Shown in pieces: positions 1 to 8,034 of a stretch of 64,000 nucleotides of DNA. The position numbers were made by a program, and so were the translations under genes. This DNA comes from Pseudomonadales bacterium (GTDB taxonomy: Bacteria > Pseudomonadota > Gammaproteobacteria > Pseudomonadales > UBA5518). Below the pieces are notes generated by a model that saw nothing but the letters and a program-made list of their open reading frames with translations, had not been told where the DNA came from and searched no databases. Positions within the stretch are counted from its first letter, which is position 1. Each line of letters opens with the position of its first letter. The stretch lies in the NCBI GenBank assembly GCA_022072145.1, contig JAJVIG010000009.1, positions 20,038 through 84,037 of the forward strand, given 5' to 3'.

Positions 1-1
1 C

Positions 2-988
2 GAGCGGCTGCGCCGCTGGATGGACGCGCAGGGGCTGGGCCGGGGAGAGCTGTCGGTGGCCGTCGAACTGGGTGGCGGCACGCAGAACATCCTGCTGCGC
101 TTCACGCGCGACGGACGCGATTACGTGCTGCGCCGTCCCTCGCTGCACCCGCGCCCGGACGGCGGGGAAACGATGCGTCGCGAGGCGCGCGTGCTGGCGG
201 CGCTGGGCGCGACGGCGGTCCCGCACCCGCGGCTGATCGCCTCCTGCGACGACGAGCAGGTGCTCGGCTGCGCGTTCTACCTGATGGAGCCGGTCGACGG
301 ATTCAATCCGCTGAACGGACTGCCTGCGCTGCACGAGGCTTCCGCGGCGATGCGCCGGCGCATGGGATTCGCGCTGGTCGAGGGTTGCGCAGCGCTCGGC
401 GCGCTCGACCACGCGTCGCTCGGGCTGGCTGGCTTCGGTCGCCCCGACGGTTTCCTGGAACGTCAGGTCGCGCGCTGGAACGCGCAGCTGGCGGGTTACA
501 CCGCGATTGCAGGCTGGCCCGGTGCAGCCGGTCTGCCCGCGGTCCATGCGGTCGGCGTGTGGCTGCAGCAGAACCTGCCCGCGCGTTTCGCGCCGGGACT
601 GATGCACGGCGATTACCACTTCGGCAACGTGCTGTATCGCCACGACGACGCCGAACTCGCGGCGATCGTCGACTGGGAGATGGCGACCATCGGTGATCCG
701 CTGCTCGACCTCGGCTGGCTGCTCGCCACCTGGCCCGCGGCGGACGAAAGCCTGCCGTGGCGCGGACTGCCGCAGCCCGAAGAACTCGTCGCGCACTATC
801 GCGAGCGCAGCCGCCGGGACCTCGCGCACATCGACTGGTACGCGGTGCTCGCCTGCTACAAGCTGGCGATCGTGCTGGAGGGGACGCACGCGCGGGCTTG
901 CGCGGGCAAGGCGCCGCGTGCCACCGGCGAGCTACTGCACGAGCGGGCCTGCGTGCTGCTGCGGCGCGCCCTCGACTGGATCGGCTGA
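2..988 (+). CDS. Phosphotransferase family protein (ACAD10/APH-like), 5' end outside the window
   Basis: This is a choline/aminoglycoside-kinase-fold phosphotransferase of the ACAD10 N-terminal type, a family usually found beside acyl-CoA dehydrogenases. The Brenner-type catalytic motif is visible as LMHGDYHFGNVL (about residue 200 of the visible part), followed by the metal-binding IVDWEMATIGDPLLDLGW. The frame is open to the left edge and reads ERLRRWM before the first ATG at base 20; family members normally begin further upstream with a similar helix, so the true start is probably outside the window. The last 57 bases overlap tail-to-tail with the sugar dehydrogenase on the other strand. 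The substrate cannot be told from sequence; homologues are linked to phosphorylated hydroxy-acid catabolism. Confidence 0.85.
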   Translation, partial: ERLRRWMDAQGLGRGELSVAVELGGGTQNILLRFTRDGRDYVLRRPSLHPRPDGGETMRREARVLAALGATAVPHPRLIASCDDEQVLGCAFYLMEPVDGFNPLNGLPALHEASAAMRRRMGFALVEGCAALGALDHASLGLAGFGRPDGFLERQVARWNAQLAGYTAIAGWPGAAGLPAVHAVGVWLQQNLPARFAPGLMHGDYHFGNVLYRHDDAELAAIVDWEMATIGDPLLDLGWLLATWPAADESLPWRGLPQPEELVAHYRERSRRDLAHIDWYAVLACYKLAIVLEGTHARACAGKAPRATGELLHERACVLLRRALDWIG

Positions 989-2533
989 TCGCGGTGCGCG
1001 ATCGCTTGTACCGTCCGCGGCGCGCGCCAGCAACCAGATCGCGAGCGCGCGGCGCTCGCCGGCGTCGAGCTCGAAGGTCGGCATCGGCGCGGTCGGTGCG
1101 AGGAAGTAGTCGGCCAGCGAATCCACGTCGTAGCGCTGCCGGAGCGTGTCCAGCAGAACACCCGCGGGCTGCTCGGGTGCGTGGCATCCCGCGCAGGCGA
1201 AGCGTTGCCAGAGCTGCATCCCCTTCTGCCGTGCGGCGGCCATCGTGCCCGCGTCGATTCCCGCCAGCGGATCGGCCCGCTCGGGTTCGCTGCGCACGAG
1301 GTCCAGCGTTGCCGCTTTGCCTTCATCCTGGCGCGCGATGCGGTAAATGGCTCCGGCGTAGTCGTCGCTGACGTAGAACGCCCCGTCGGCGGCTTCGACC
1401 ACGTCGACCGGACGCCCCACGATGTTACCCGCGGCTTCGAAACCGTCGACGAACGTGCTTTCGCGGATCGTGCCGTCGGCGTCCCACTGCAGCAGCGCCA
1501 CCGCGTAGCCGTCCGGGGTGGAACGGTTCCACGAGCCGTGCAGCGCGACCAGCGCCGAGCGACCGAGCCGCGCCACGTTGCCCGGGTGGCGCGGGAACAC
1601 GATGCCGAGTGGTGCGTTGTGTGCGCGGAAGCCGTGCGCTGGTGCGATGGCGGCGGCGCGTCGCGCCGGATTCGCCGCGCCGAAGTCGGGGTCGGGGATA
1701 CCGTCGCCGTTGGCGTAGGGCCAGCCGTAGAAGCCGCCCGCGACGATGCGGTTCAGTTCGCAGGGCGGGAAGTCGTCGCCGAGCAGGTCCCGGCCGTTGT
1801 CGGTCGCGTACAACTCGCCGCTCCAGGGCGCCCAGTCGAAGCCCACGCTGTTGCGCAGCCCGGTGGCATGCAGTTGCAGCTCCGAGCCGTCCGGCCGCAG
1901 GCGCAGCAGCGAAGCGCGCCACGGATGCTCCTCCTCGCAGACGTTGCAGCTCGACCCGACCGAGACGTACAGCCAGCCGTCGGGGCCCATGCGCACGGTG
2001 CGTGACCAGTGGTTGCCGCCGGCGGGCAGGTCGGAGCGGATGCGCTGGTAGTCGCCCGTGATGCGGCCGCTCGACTCGTCGAAGCCGACGCGTCCGATCG
2101 CGCCGCTTTCGGCCACGTACAGCCAGCCGTCGGCGATCTCCATGCCGTGCGGGCGGTCCAGCCCCTCCAGCAGCACGTGGCGCGCATCGGGCTGGCCGTC
2201 GCCGTCGGCATCGCGCGCGAGCAGCGTCACGCGTCCCAGGCGCGGCTGGCTGAGCAGCAGGTCACCGGCGGCGGTGGCGCGCAGCCAGCGTGCCTTCGGC
2301 AGTGCCGTGGCGTAGAGCGTGATACCCCACCCCTGTGGCACGCGCAGCCGCTGGCGCACGGTCACGTCCTGCGCGGCGGGACCGCCGCGGCCGGTCGCGG
2401 CGTTCGCCAGCACCCGCCAGTCGGTCACGTCGAGGTTCGGTGTGGTCATCACAAGGACGACCACCGCGGCGGCGCCGAGCACGATCACCACAGCGGCCGT
2501 GATCGCGAACAGTCGTAGCAGGCGAGTGCTCAT
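932..2533 (-). CDS. PQQ-dependent sugar (sorbosone) dehydrogenase with C-terminal cytochrome c domain
   Basis: A 533-residue exported or membrane-anchored oxidoreductase. An N-terminal hydrophobic segment (about residues 5-30) is followed by the six-bladed propeller of the sorbosone/soluble glucose dehydrogenase family (about 60-410), with typical blade motifs DRPHGMEI, GGNHWSRTV and LHGSWNRS. The C-terminal domain has a heme c site CAGCH near residue 447 and a likely axial Met in APMPTFEL. Family knowledge: such fusions oxidise sugars or aldoses in the periplasm and pass electrons through the attached heme to the respiratory chain. The cofactor cannot be proved from sequence. The last 57 bases overlap the opposing kinase gene. 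Confidence 0.85.
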   Translation of the reverse strand: MSTRLLRLFAITAAVVIVLGAAAVVVLVMTTPNLDVTDWRVLANAATGRGGPAAQDVTVRQRLRVPQGWGITLYATALPKARWLRATAAGDLLLSQPRLGRVTLLARDADGDGQPDARHVLLEGLDRPHGMEIADGWLYVAESGAIGRVGFDESSGRITGDYQRIRSDLPAGGNHWSRTVRMGPDGWLYVSVGSSCNVCEEEHPWRASLLRLRPDGSELQLHATGLRNSVGFDWAPWSGELYATDNGRDLLGDDFPPCELNRIVAGGFYGWPYANGDGIPDPDFGAANPARRAAAIAPAHGFRAHNAPLGIVFPRHPGNVARLGRSALVALHGSWNRSTPDGYAVALLQWDADGTIRESTFVDGFEAAGNIVGRPVDVVEAADGAFYVSDDYAGAIYRIARQDEGKAATLDLVRSEPERADPLAGIDAGTMAAARQKGMQLWQRFACAGCHAPEQPAGVLLDTLRQRYDVDSLADYFLAPTAPMPTFELDAGERRALAIWLLARAADGTSDRAPRSADPVEGAPQQHAGPLVQ

Positions 2534-2601
2534 CGGGCAGTCCGGTGCGGTCAGGACACTTTGCTATAGTGGCTCAACCGATCCGACGCGGGAAGCCGAA
2601 C

Positions 2602-3210
2602 ATGACGACTGCGGGCAACATCGAGCTCAGGCTGCTGCTGGGAATGACGGTCGCGTTGCTCGCGATCACCGGCTTGCGGCCGTTCGACCAGCTGACGTGG
2701 TTCCTCGAGGTGTTTCCGGTGCTGGTGGCGATCGCCGTGCTGGCGGCGACGCGCAAGAGCTTTCCGCTGACGCGGCTGCTGTACTGGCTGATCTTCGTGC
2801 ACGCGCTGATCCTGATGGTCGGCGGGCACTACACCTACGCCCGCGTACCGCTCGGATTCTGGGTGCAGGAACTGTTCGATCTGGGCCGCAACCATTACGA
2901 TCGGCTCGGTCACGTGGCGCAGGGATTCGTGCCGGCGATGATCGCGCGCGAGGTGCTGCTGCGGCGCTCGCCGCTGGTGCGTGGCAAATGGCTGTTCTTC
3001 CTGGTGCTGTGCGTCTGCGCGTTCGTCACGGTCGTCTACGAGTTCATCGAGTGGTGGGTGGCGCTGATCGCCGAGGGGGCCTCCATCGAATTCCTCGGTA
3101 CCCAGGGCGACGTGTGGGACACGCACTGGGACATGTTCCTCGCGCTGTGCGGCGCGCTGGGCGCGCAACTGCTGCTGGCGCGCGTGCACGATCGCCAGCT
3201 CGCGGCCTGA
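2602..3210 (+). CDS. YjdF-like (DUF2238) inner membrane protein
   Basis: A 202-residue polytopic membrane protein resembling the YjdF/DUF2238 family of unknown function. About six hydrophobic segments are visible. The conserved family core is present: HYTYARVPLGF, NHYDRLGH and YEFIEWW. The ATG at 2602 starts directly before the family-like N-terminus MTTAGNIELR; an earlier in-frame ATG at 2545 would add a polar, unconserved 19 residues and lies upstream of a -10-like TATAGT at 2565-2570. It is divergent from the sugar dehydrogenase and convergent with the aminotransferase, with a REP array in between. Confidence 0.85.
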   Translation: MTTAGNIELRLLLGMTVALLAITGLRPFDQLTWFLEVFPVLVAIAVLAATRKSFPLTRLLYWLIFVHALILMVGGHYTYARVPLGFWVQELFDLGRNHYDRLGHVAQGFVPAMIAREVLLRRSPLVRGKWLFFLVLCVCAFVTVVYEFIEWWVALIAEGASIEFLGTQGDVWDTHWDMFLALCGALGAQLLLARVHDRQLAA

Positions 3211-3251
3211 GGCGGGAGCACCGGTCGGCGAACCTGCACGGACGTGGTCCC

Positions 3252-3432
3252 GTAGGTCCGGGCTGTGCCCGGACAGGGTTCCGCCGTCCGGGTTGTGCCC
3301 GGACAGGGTTCCGCCGTGGGTCCGGGCTGTGCCCGGACAGGGTTCCGCCGTCCGGGTTGTGCCCGGACAGGGTTCCGCCGTAGGTCCGGGCTGTGCCCGG
3401 ACATTGTTTGTTCGGCCACAGGCCGAACCTAC
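3252..3432. repeat. GTAG-headed REP array, 64-bp tandem period plus inverted terminal unit
   Basis: Five direct palindromic units lie at 3252-3275, 3286-3305, 3316-3339, 3350-3369 and 3380-3403, separated by the 10-base spacer GGGTTCCGCC. Long units (GTAGG or GTGGG head plus stem TCCGGGC-TGT-GCCCGGA) alternate with short ones lacking the head, giving an exact 64-base period. The array ends with a different inverted unit at 3410-3432 (stem TTCGGCC/GGCCGAA, GTAG head on the minus strand). The array fills the space between two convergent genes and could also stop transcription from both sides. The final TAG of the inverted unit is the stop codon of the aminotransferase. Confidence 0.9.
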
Positions 3433-4553
3433 AGGGTGTCGAGGGCGCGTTGTAAGGTGGTGACGGTGCGCTCGACGTTCTTCAGCTTGTCGAGTCCGAA
3501 CAGCCCGATGCGGAACGTGCGGAAGTCTGCCGGTTCACCGCATTGCAGCGGCACACCGGCCGCGATCTGCAGGCCCGCGGCGCGCAGGCGGCTGCCGTTC
3601 TGGATCTCCGGATCGGTGGTGTAGGCCACCACCACGCCGGGTGCGCCGAAACCCTCGGCCGCCACACTGGGGAATCCGCGCGCGGCGAGCAGCGCGCGCA
3701 CGGCGTCACCGAGCCGCTGCTGCGCGTCGCGCGCGGCCCCGAGCCCGAATTCCAGCGTTTCGCCGATCGCCGCGGCCAGCGTGCGCAGCCCGTCGGTCGG
3801 CATCGTTGCGTGGTACGCATGGCCGCCGTTTTCGTAGGTCTCCATGATGCCGAGCCAGCGCTTCAGGTCGGCGGCGAAACTGCTGCTGGTGGTCGCTTCG
3901 ATGCGCCGGCGCGCGTCCTCTCCCAGCATCACGAGTCCGGCGCAGGGTGTGGCGCTCCAGCCCTTCTGCGGGGCGCTGATGAGCACGTCGACCCCGCTTG
4001 CCTGCATATCGACCCAGATCGCGCCGGAGGCGATGCAATCGAGCACGAACAGGCCGCCCACCTCGTGCGTGGCAGCGGCGATGGCACTCACCCACGCATC
4101 GGGGAGGATCATCCCCGAGGCGGTCTCCACGTGCGGGGCGAACACGATGCCTGGGCGTTCGGAGCGGATCGTCGCGACGATCTCCTCGAGCGGTGCCGGT
4201 GCGAACGGCGCCTGCGGCGAATCAGCGAGCGCGCGGGCGCGCAACACGGCGGATGCGGCGGCGATCGATCCGGCCTCGAGGATCTGCGTCCAGCGGAAGC
4301 TGAAGAAGCCGTTGCGAACGATCAGCGTGCGTTGTCCGTGCGCGAACTGTCGCGCGACGGCCTCCATCGCGAAGGTGCCTCCACCCGGAACGATCGCCAC
4401 CGCGTGTGCGTTGTAGGCGTGTCGCAGGTCGCGCGCGATGCCGGTCATGACCTGCTGGAACGCGCGTGACATGTGGTTCAGCGAGCGGTCGGTATAGACC
4501 ACCGAGTATTCGAGCAGGCCGTCGGGATCGACGTCGGGCAACAGTCCGGGCAT
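3429..4553 (-). CDS. Class V aminotransferase (alanine-glyoxylate/AEP transaminase type)
   Basis: A 374-residue PLP-dependent enzyme of fold type I, class V. The N-terminal pattern resembles serine-glyoxylate/2-aminoethylphosphonate transaminases, with the cofactor phosphate loop VPGGGTFAMEAVARQF (about residues 55-70), the ring-binding acidic region LDCIASGAIWVD (171-182) and the Schiff-base lysine in SAPQKGWSATP (K197). A C-terminal RIGLFG motif matches the family. The amino donor and acceptor cannot be assigned. The stop codon TAG (3429-3431) lies within the GTAG head of a REP element. Confidence 0.85.
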   Translation of the reverse strand: MPGLLPDVDPDGLLEYSVVYTDRSLNHMSRAFQQVMTGIARDLRHAYNAHAVAIVPGGGTFAMEAVARQFAHGQRTLIVRNGFFSFRWTQILEAGSIAAASAVLRARALADSPQAPFAPAPLEEIVATIRSERPGIVFAPHVETASGMILPDAWVSAIAAATHEVGGLFVLDCIASGAIWVDMQASGVDVLISAPQKGWSATPCAGLVMLGEDARRRIEATTSSSFAADLKRWLGIMETYENGGHAYHATMPTDGLRTLAAAIGETLEFGLGAARDAQQRLGDAVRALLAARGFPSVAAEGFGAPGVVVAYTTDPEIQNGSRLRAAGLQIAAGVPLQCGEPADFRTFRIGLFGLDKLKNVERTVTTLQRALDTL

Positions 4554-4604
4554 GGCGGTTCTCGTAACGTGCGTGAATGGGTGCGTGCGCGTGGCGACGC
4601 CGGT

Positions 4605-5582
4605 TCAGAACTTGCCGACCAGCGAGCGCAGCGCGCGCGGGTCGATGCTGCGCGAGCGGGTCGTTATCTCGTCGGCGTAGCGCGGCGCGAGCGCACGCGC
4701 CTCGTCGCGCAGCGCACCGAAGGCCGACTGCAGCGTCTGGCGATCGAGCGTGCGACCACCCGCGTAATAGCGCTCCGCGACGCGCCCCAGCGCCCAGGTG
4801 CTCGCGAAGCTCAGACCGGAACTCGCGGCCTGGCGGCCGATTCCGCGGCCGATGCCGCCGGTGAGCGTGCCCAGCAGCCCGCCGAGCAGCTTGCGGCCCG
4901 CCTGTTCCAGGTACTGCGAGGTCAGGCCGACGCCGACCGTGGCCAGGAAGTCCCGCGCATGCGACGCGTCCATCTCGTAGCCGAAGGACCGTCCGATCCG
5001 GTAGACGAGGCGCACCTGCAGCGGAATGATCGCCAGCGTCGACAGCGACTCGGGCAACAGCTCGAGCGCGGCGTTCATGACCGCGGCGTCGAGGATCAGC
5101 TTGTCGCGTTCGGCCTGCGTCAAGGTGCTGGCGCGCTGTGTGCCGGCGGTGGCGGTTGCCGGGGCGGAGTCGGGGGCAGGGGCGGCGAAGGGCTGCTCCG
5201 GAACCGCTGCTGCGGCGATCGCGTCGCCCTCGTCGGCGAGCGCACCGGCCTCGGCCGCCGGCAGGGCCAGCGCCTGCGCCAGGCGCGTCAGGAAAACGCG
5301 CTCGGCCGGGCTCTGCACACCGTCGGCATCGCATACCCCCACCGCCATTTCGTAGGCGAGATGACGTGCGCCGTCGCTGCCCAGCGGGGCGACCACACCC
5401 GCGAGTTCGGGCTTGCCGACCAGCACGTCGCGGTACAGCGCCGCGAGGTTCAGGGAGCCGGCGGGGTCCAGCGTTTCGGCCAGACGGCGCACCGACTCGC
5501 GTTCGACTTCCGACTTCATGCCGTCCGCGAAGGCGGCCATCAGCGCCACATTGAGTATCGCTGCGACTTCCTGCTGCTCCAT
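4605..5582 (-). CDS. TerB-like / DUF697-type protein
   Basis: A 325-residue protein with two parts. Residues 1-115 form a helical TerB-like domain (repeated AFADG...SEVERE and CDADGVQSPAERVFL patterns). After an Ala/Pro-rich linker, residues about 155-325 resemble the DUF697/YcjF region found with GTPases, with a Gly-rich hydrophobic stretch around LLGGLLGTLTGGIGRGIG. The start at 5582 is preferred over an upstream in-frame ATG at 5681 because GGAG lies about 8 bases before it and the domain begins there. It is divergent from the antiporter gene. Function unknown; stress or membrane-associated roles are known for TerB-domain proteins. Confidence 0.7.
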   Translation of the reverse strand: MEQQEVAAILNVALMAAFADGMKSEVERESVRRLAETLDPAGSLNLAALYRDVLVGKPELAGVVAPLGSDGARHLAYEMAVGVCDADGVQSPAERVFLTRLAQALALPAAEAGALADEGDAIAAAAVPEQPFAAPAPDSAPATATAGTQRASTLTQAERDKLILDAAVMNAALELLPESLSTLAIIPLQVRLVYRIGRSFGYEMDASHARDFLATVGVGLTSQYLEQAGRKLLGGLLGTLTGGIGRGIGRQAASSGLSFASTWALGRVAERYYAGGRTLDRQTLQSAFGALRDEARALAPRYADEITTRSRSIDPRALRSLVGKF

Positions 5583-5710
5583 CACATCGTCTCCACCAGA
5601 GATCCCGGGCGCGCCATTGTAGCGCGAGAGGACAGGGTCGGAGGGAGCTTGCCATCGACGGGTCGGCGTGCTTTGGTGCACGCATCGCTGGCACCCGGGA
5701 ACCGCACCGC

Positions 5711-7483
5711 ATGGAACTCACCATACTGCTACCGGGGCTGCTGGGGCTGGGGTTCGCCTGCCAGTGGCTGGCGTGGCGGATGCGTCTGCCCGGCATCCTG
5801 TTCCTGTTGCTGGCCGGGCTCGCGCTGGGCCCGCTCACCGGGCTGTTCGACCCGCAAGCCGTGTTCGGCACGGCGCTGTTCCCGATCGTGCAGCTCGGTG
5901 TCGCGTTGATCCTGTTCGAAGGCTCGCTGACGCTGCGTTTTCGCGAGATCCGCGACCTCGCGCCCGCGATCCTGCTGATCGTCACGCTCGGCGCACTGGT
6001 CACGCTGCTTGGGCTGGCGTGGGCGGCCCACGTATTCGCCGGTCTCGACTGGAGCCTCGCGCTGCTGTTCGGGGCGCTGTGCTGCGTCACGGGTCCGACC
6101 GTGATCGGTCCGCTGCTGCGCTCGGTACGGCCCACCGCCGCCGTGGCGCACCTGCTGCGCTGGGAAGGCATCGTGATCGATCCGATCGGCGCACTGCTGG
6201 CCGTGATCGCCTTCGACGCGGTGATCGTGCACGGCCAGGAGAACAGCCTGCTCCTGTTCGCGGCCACCGGTTTCGCCGGGTTGGCGGTGGGGTTCGCCGC
6301 CGGCTTCGGGCTGGCGGCGCTGCTGCGCCGGCAGTGGGCGCCGGATTACCTCGAGAACTTCCTGGTGCTGGCTGCAGTGCTCGCGGCTTCGTCGCTGGCC
6401 AACGCGCTCGCACACGAGTCGGGGCTGCTGGCCGTGACAGTGATGGGCATCGTCCTCGCCAACGCACGGTCGCTCGACGTCGAGCACATACTGCATTTCA
6501 AGGAGAACCTCTCGACGGTCATCATCTCCATGCTGTTCCTGCTGCTCGCGGCACGCATCGAGTGGCCGTCGGCTGCGACGCTGGTGGCCGGAGTCGCGGT
6601 CCTCGTCGTGGCCACGCTGTTCGTGCGCCCGGCGGCGGTGCTGGTGTCCACGCTCGGCAGTCCACTCAGCTGGCGCGAACGGGCGCTGGTCGCGTATATC
6701 GCTCCGCGCGGCATCGTTGCGGCCGCTGTCTCGGCGCTGTTCGCGCTGCGCCTCGAGCAGCGAGGCTTCGCGGACGCCGACACGCTGGTACACCTGACCT
6801 TCATGATCATCATCGGTACCGTAGTCATCCAGAGCGCGAGTGCCGCGCGCGTCGCACGTGCACTCGGGGTCGTCGCGCCGGATCCGCGCGGGGTGCTGAT
6901 CGTCGGCGCTACGCGATTCGCGCGTCAGCTGGCCGATCTGCTGCGCCGCCAGGATGTTCCGGTGATCGTGGCGGACGACGACTGGAACGGGATCCGCGAG
7001 GCACGGATGGCCGGCCTCGAAACCTATTACGGCAATCCGGTGACCGAGAAGGCGGCCGAGCGACTGCCGCTGGCCGAGCTGCAGTGGATGCTGGCGATAT
7101 CGAGCAGCACCGAAATGAATGCGCTGGCGTGCCTGCGCTATCGCGACGAACTCGGGCGCAAGCGCGTGCTGCGGCTGCCCGTCTTCGCGCCCGGCGAGGC
7201 GCCGCGCTCGGGGTATGCTGCAGCGGCGCCGGAGCTGGTCGGTCCCGATACCACGCAGGTCGGGCTGGAGCAGCGCCTCGACGAGGGCTGGACGCTGCGT
7301 GTGACACGGCTCAGCGAGGCCTTCGGCTGGAAGCAGTTGCGCGAGAAGTTCGCCGTGGCGCCGGTGGTGCTGTTCGTGATCGACGAGCGCGGCGAGCTTC
7401 GATTCGCCGCCGACGGTGCGCTTCCCGAGCCGCGTGCCGGCTGGCGGGTCGGGCTGCTAGGGGAGTCCGGGCAGCGCGCCTGA
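5711..7483 (+). CDS. Cation/proton antiporter with C-terminal TrkA-N domain
   Basis: A 590-residue inner-membrane antiporter of the CPA superfamily. About 12 hydrophobic helices fill residues 1-385; the TM region includes LILFEGSLTLRF and the FGALCCVTGPTVIGPLL segment, which corresponds to the family's ion-binding core. Residues about 395-510 form a Rossmann-like TrkA-N domain (GVLIVGATRFARQLADLL), which in related proteins binds nucleotide and gates transport. The ion (Na+ or K+) cannot be assigned. It is divergent from the TerB-like gene, with about 130 bases between the starts. Confidence 0.87.
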   Translation: MELTILLPGLLGLGFACQWLAWRMRLPGILFLLLAGLALGPLTGLFDPQAVFGTALFPIVQLGVALILFEGSLTLRFREIRDLAPAILLIVTLGALVTLLGLAWAAHVFAGLDWSLALLFGALCCVTGPTVIGPLLRSVRPTAAVAHLLRWEGIVIDPIGALLAVIAFDAVIVHGQENSLLLFAATGFAGLAVGFAAGFGLAALLRRQWAPDYLENFLVLAAVLAASSLANALAHESGLLAVTVMGIVLANARSLDVEHILHFKENLSTVIISMLFLLLAARIEWPSAATLVAGVAVLVVATLFVRPAAVLVSTLGSPLSWRERALVAYIAPRGIVAAAVSALFALRLEQRGFADADTLVHLTFMIIIGTVVIQSASAARVARALGVVAPDPRGVLIVGATRFARQLADLLRRQDVPVIVADDDWNGIREARMAGLETYYGNPVTEKAAERLPLAELQWMLAISSSTEMNALACLRYRDELGRKRVLRLPVFAPGEAPRSGYAAAAPELVGPDTTQVGLEQRLDEGWTLRVTRLSEAFGWKQLREKFAVAPVVLFVIDERGELRFAADGALPEPRAGWRVGLLGESGQRA

Positions 7484-7581
7484 GAACTGATCGACAGTGT
7501 CGGGCTCGGGGCTGCCGGGCTCTACAGCCTGCTGCTATGCTTGGCGCGTCTGGATCGGCAATGGCAACGGGGGAGCAGGGA

Positions 7582-7917
7582 ATGAAACGTGAAGTTCGGG
7601 TGATCGGCGGCATCTTTGCGGGTTTGCTGATGACGGTCGGCGCGCACGCGGTGGACACCGAGGCGGTGGTCGGCGGCGCGGTGGGCGGCGCGGTCGGTGC
7701 GGCCGTGGGATCCGAACTCGGCGGTCGCGAGGGTGCGATCGTCGGTGGCGCCGCCGGGGCGGCGCTGGGTGCAGCTATCGCAACCGACGGTGACGAGCCT
7801 GAACATCGCGAGCGCGAGGTCCACATCCATCATGTTGAAGCAGACGATCGCGGCGGTCCGCCGCCGCACGCCTACCGCGCACCGCCCGGGCACGTGAAGC
7901 ACCGCGGCAAGCACTGA
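7582..7917 (+). CDS. Glycine-zipper exported protein
   Basis: A 111-residue protein with a signal peptide (MKREVRVIGGIFAGLLMTVG, cleavage near AHA-VD). Two glycine-zipper blocks follow (VVGGAVGGAVGAAVGSELGG and AIVGGAAGAALGAAIA), then a His-rich polar tail (HREREVHIHHVEAD). Glycine zippers form close helix packing in membranes and occur in outer-membrane-associated proteins. The start at 7582 is chosen because GGGGGAG lies about 7 bases upstream; an ATG at 7561 is in frame but lacks a site. Function unknown. Confidence 0.75.
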   Translation: MKREVRVIGGIFAGLLMTVGAHAVDTEAVVGGAVGGAVGAAVGSELGGREGAIVGGAAGAALGAAIATDGDEPEHREREVHIHHVEADDRGGPPPHAYRAPPGHVKHRGKH

Positions 7918-8034
7918 TACTCTCGATCGTGCATGTCCGGGTCCGTGCCGCCACCACGCGACTTTTTCTTTGGTGCAGATCATGAAGAGGGGACGAATCG
8001 TTCGTAGCCGCCTGTTGTTCGCAAAGACGGTTCG

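Noticed and set aside
3252..3432. Possible CRISPR array
   Set aside because: The 10-base spacers are identical, not unique, and the repeats are palindromes with GTAG heads. No cas genes are present.
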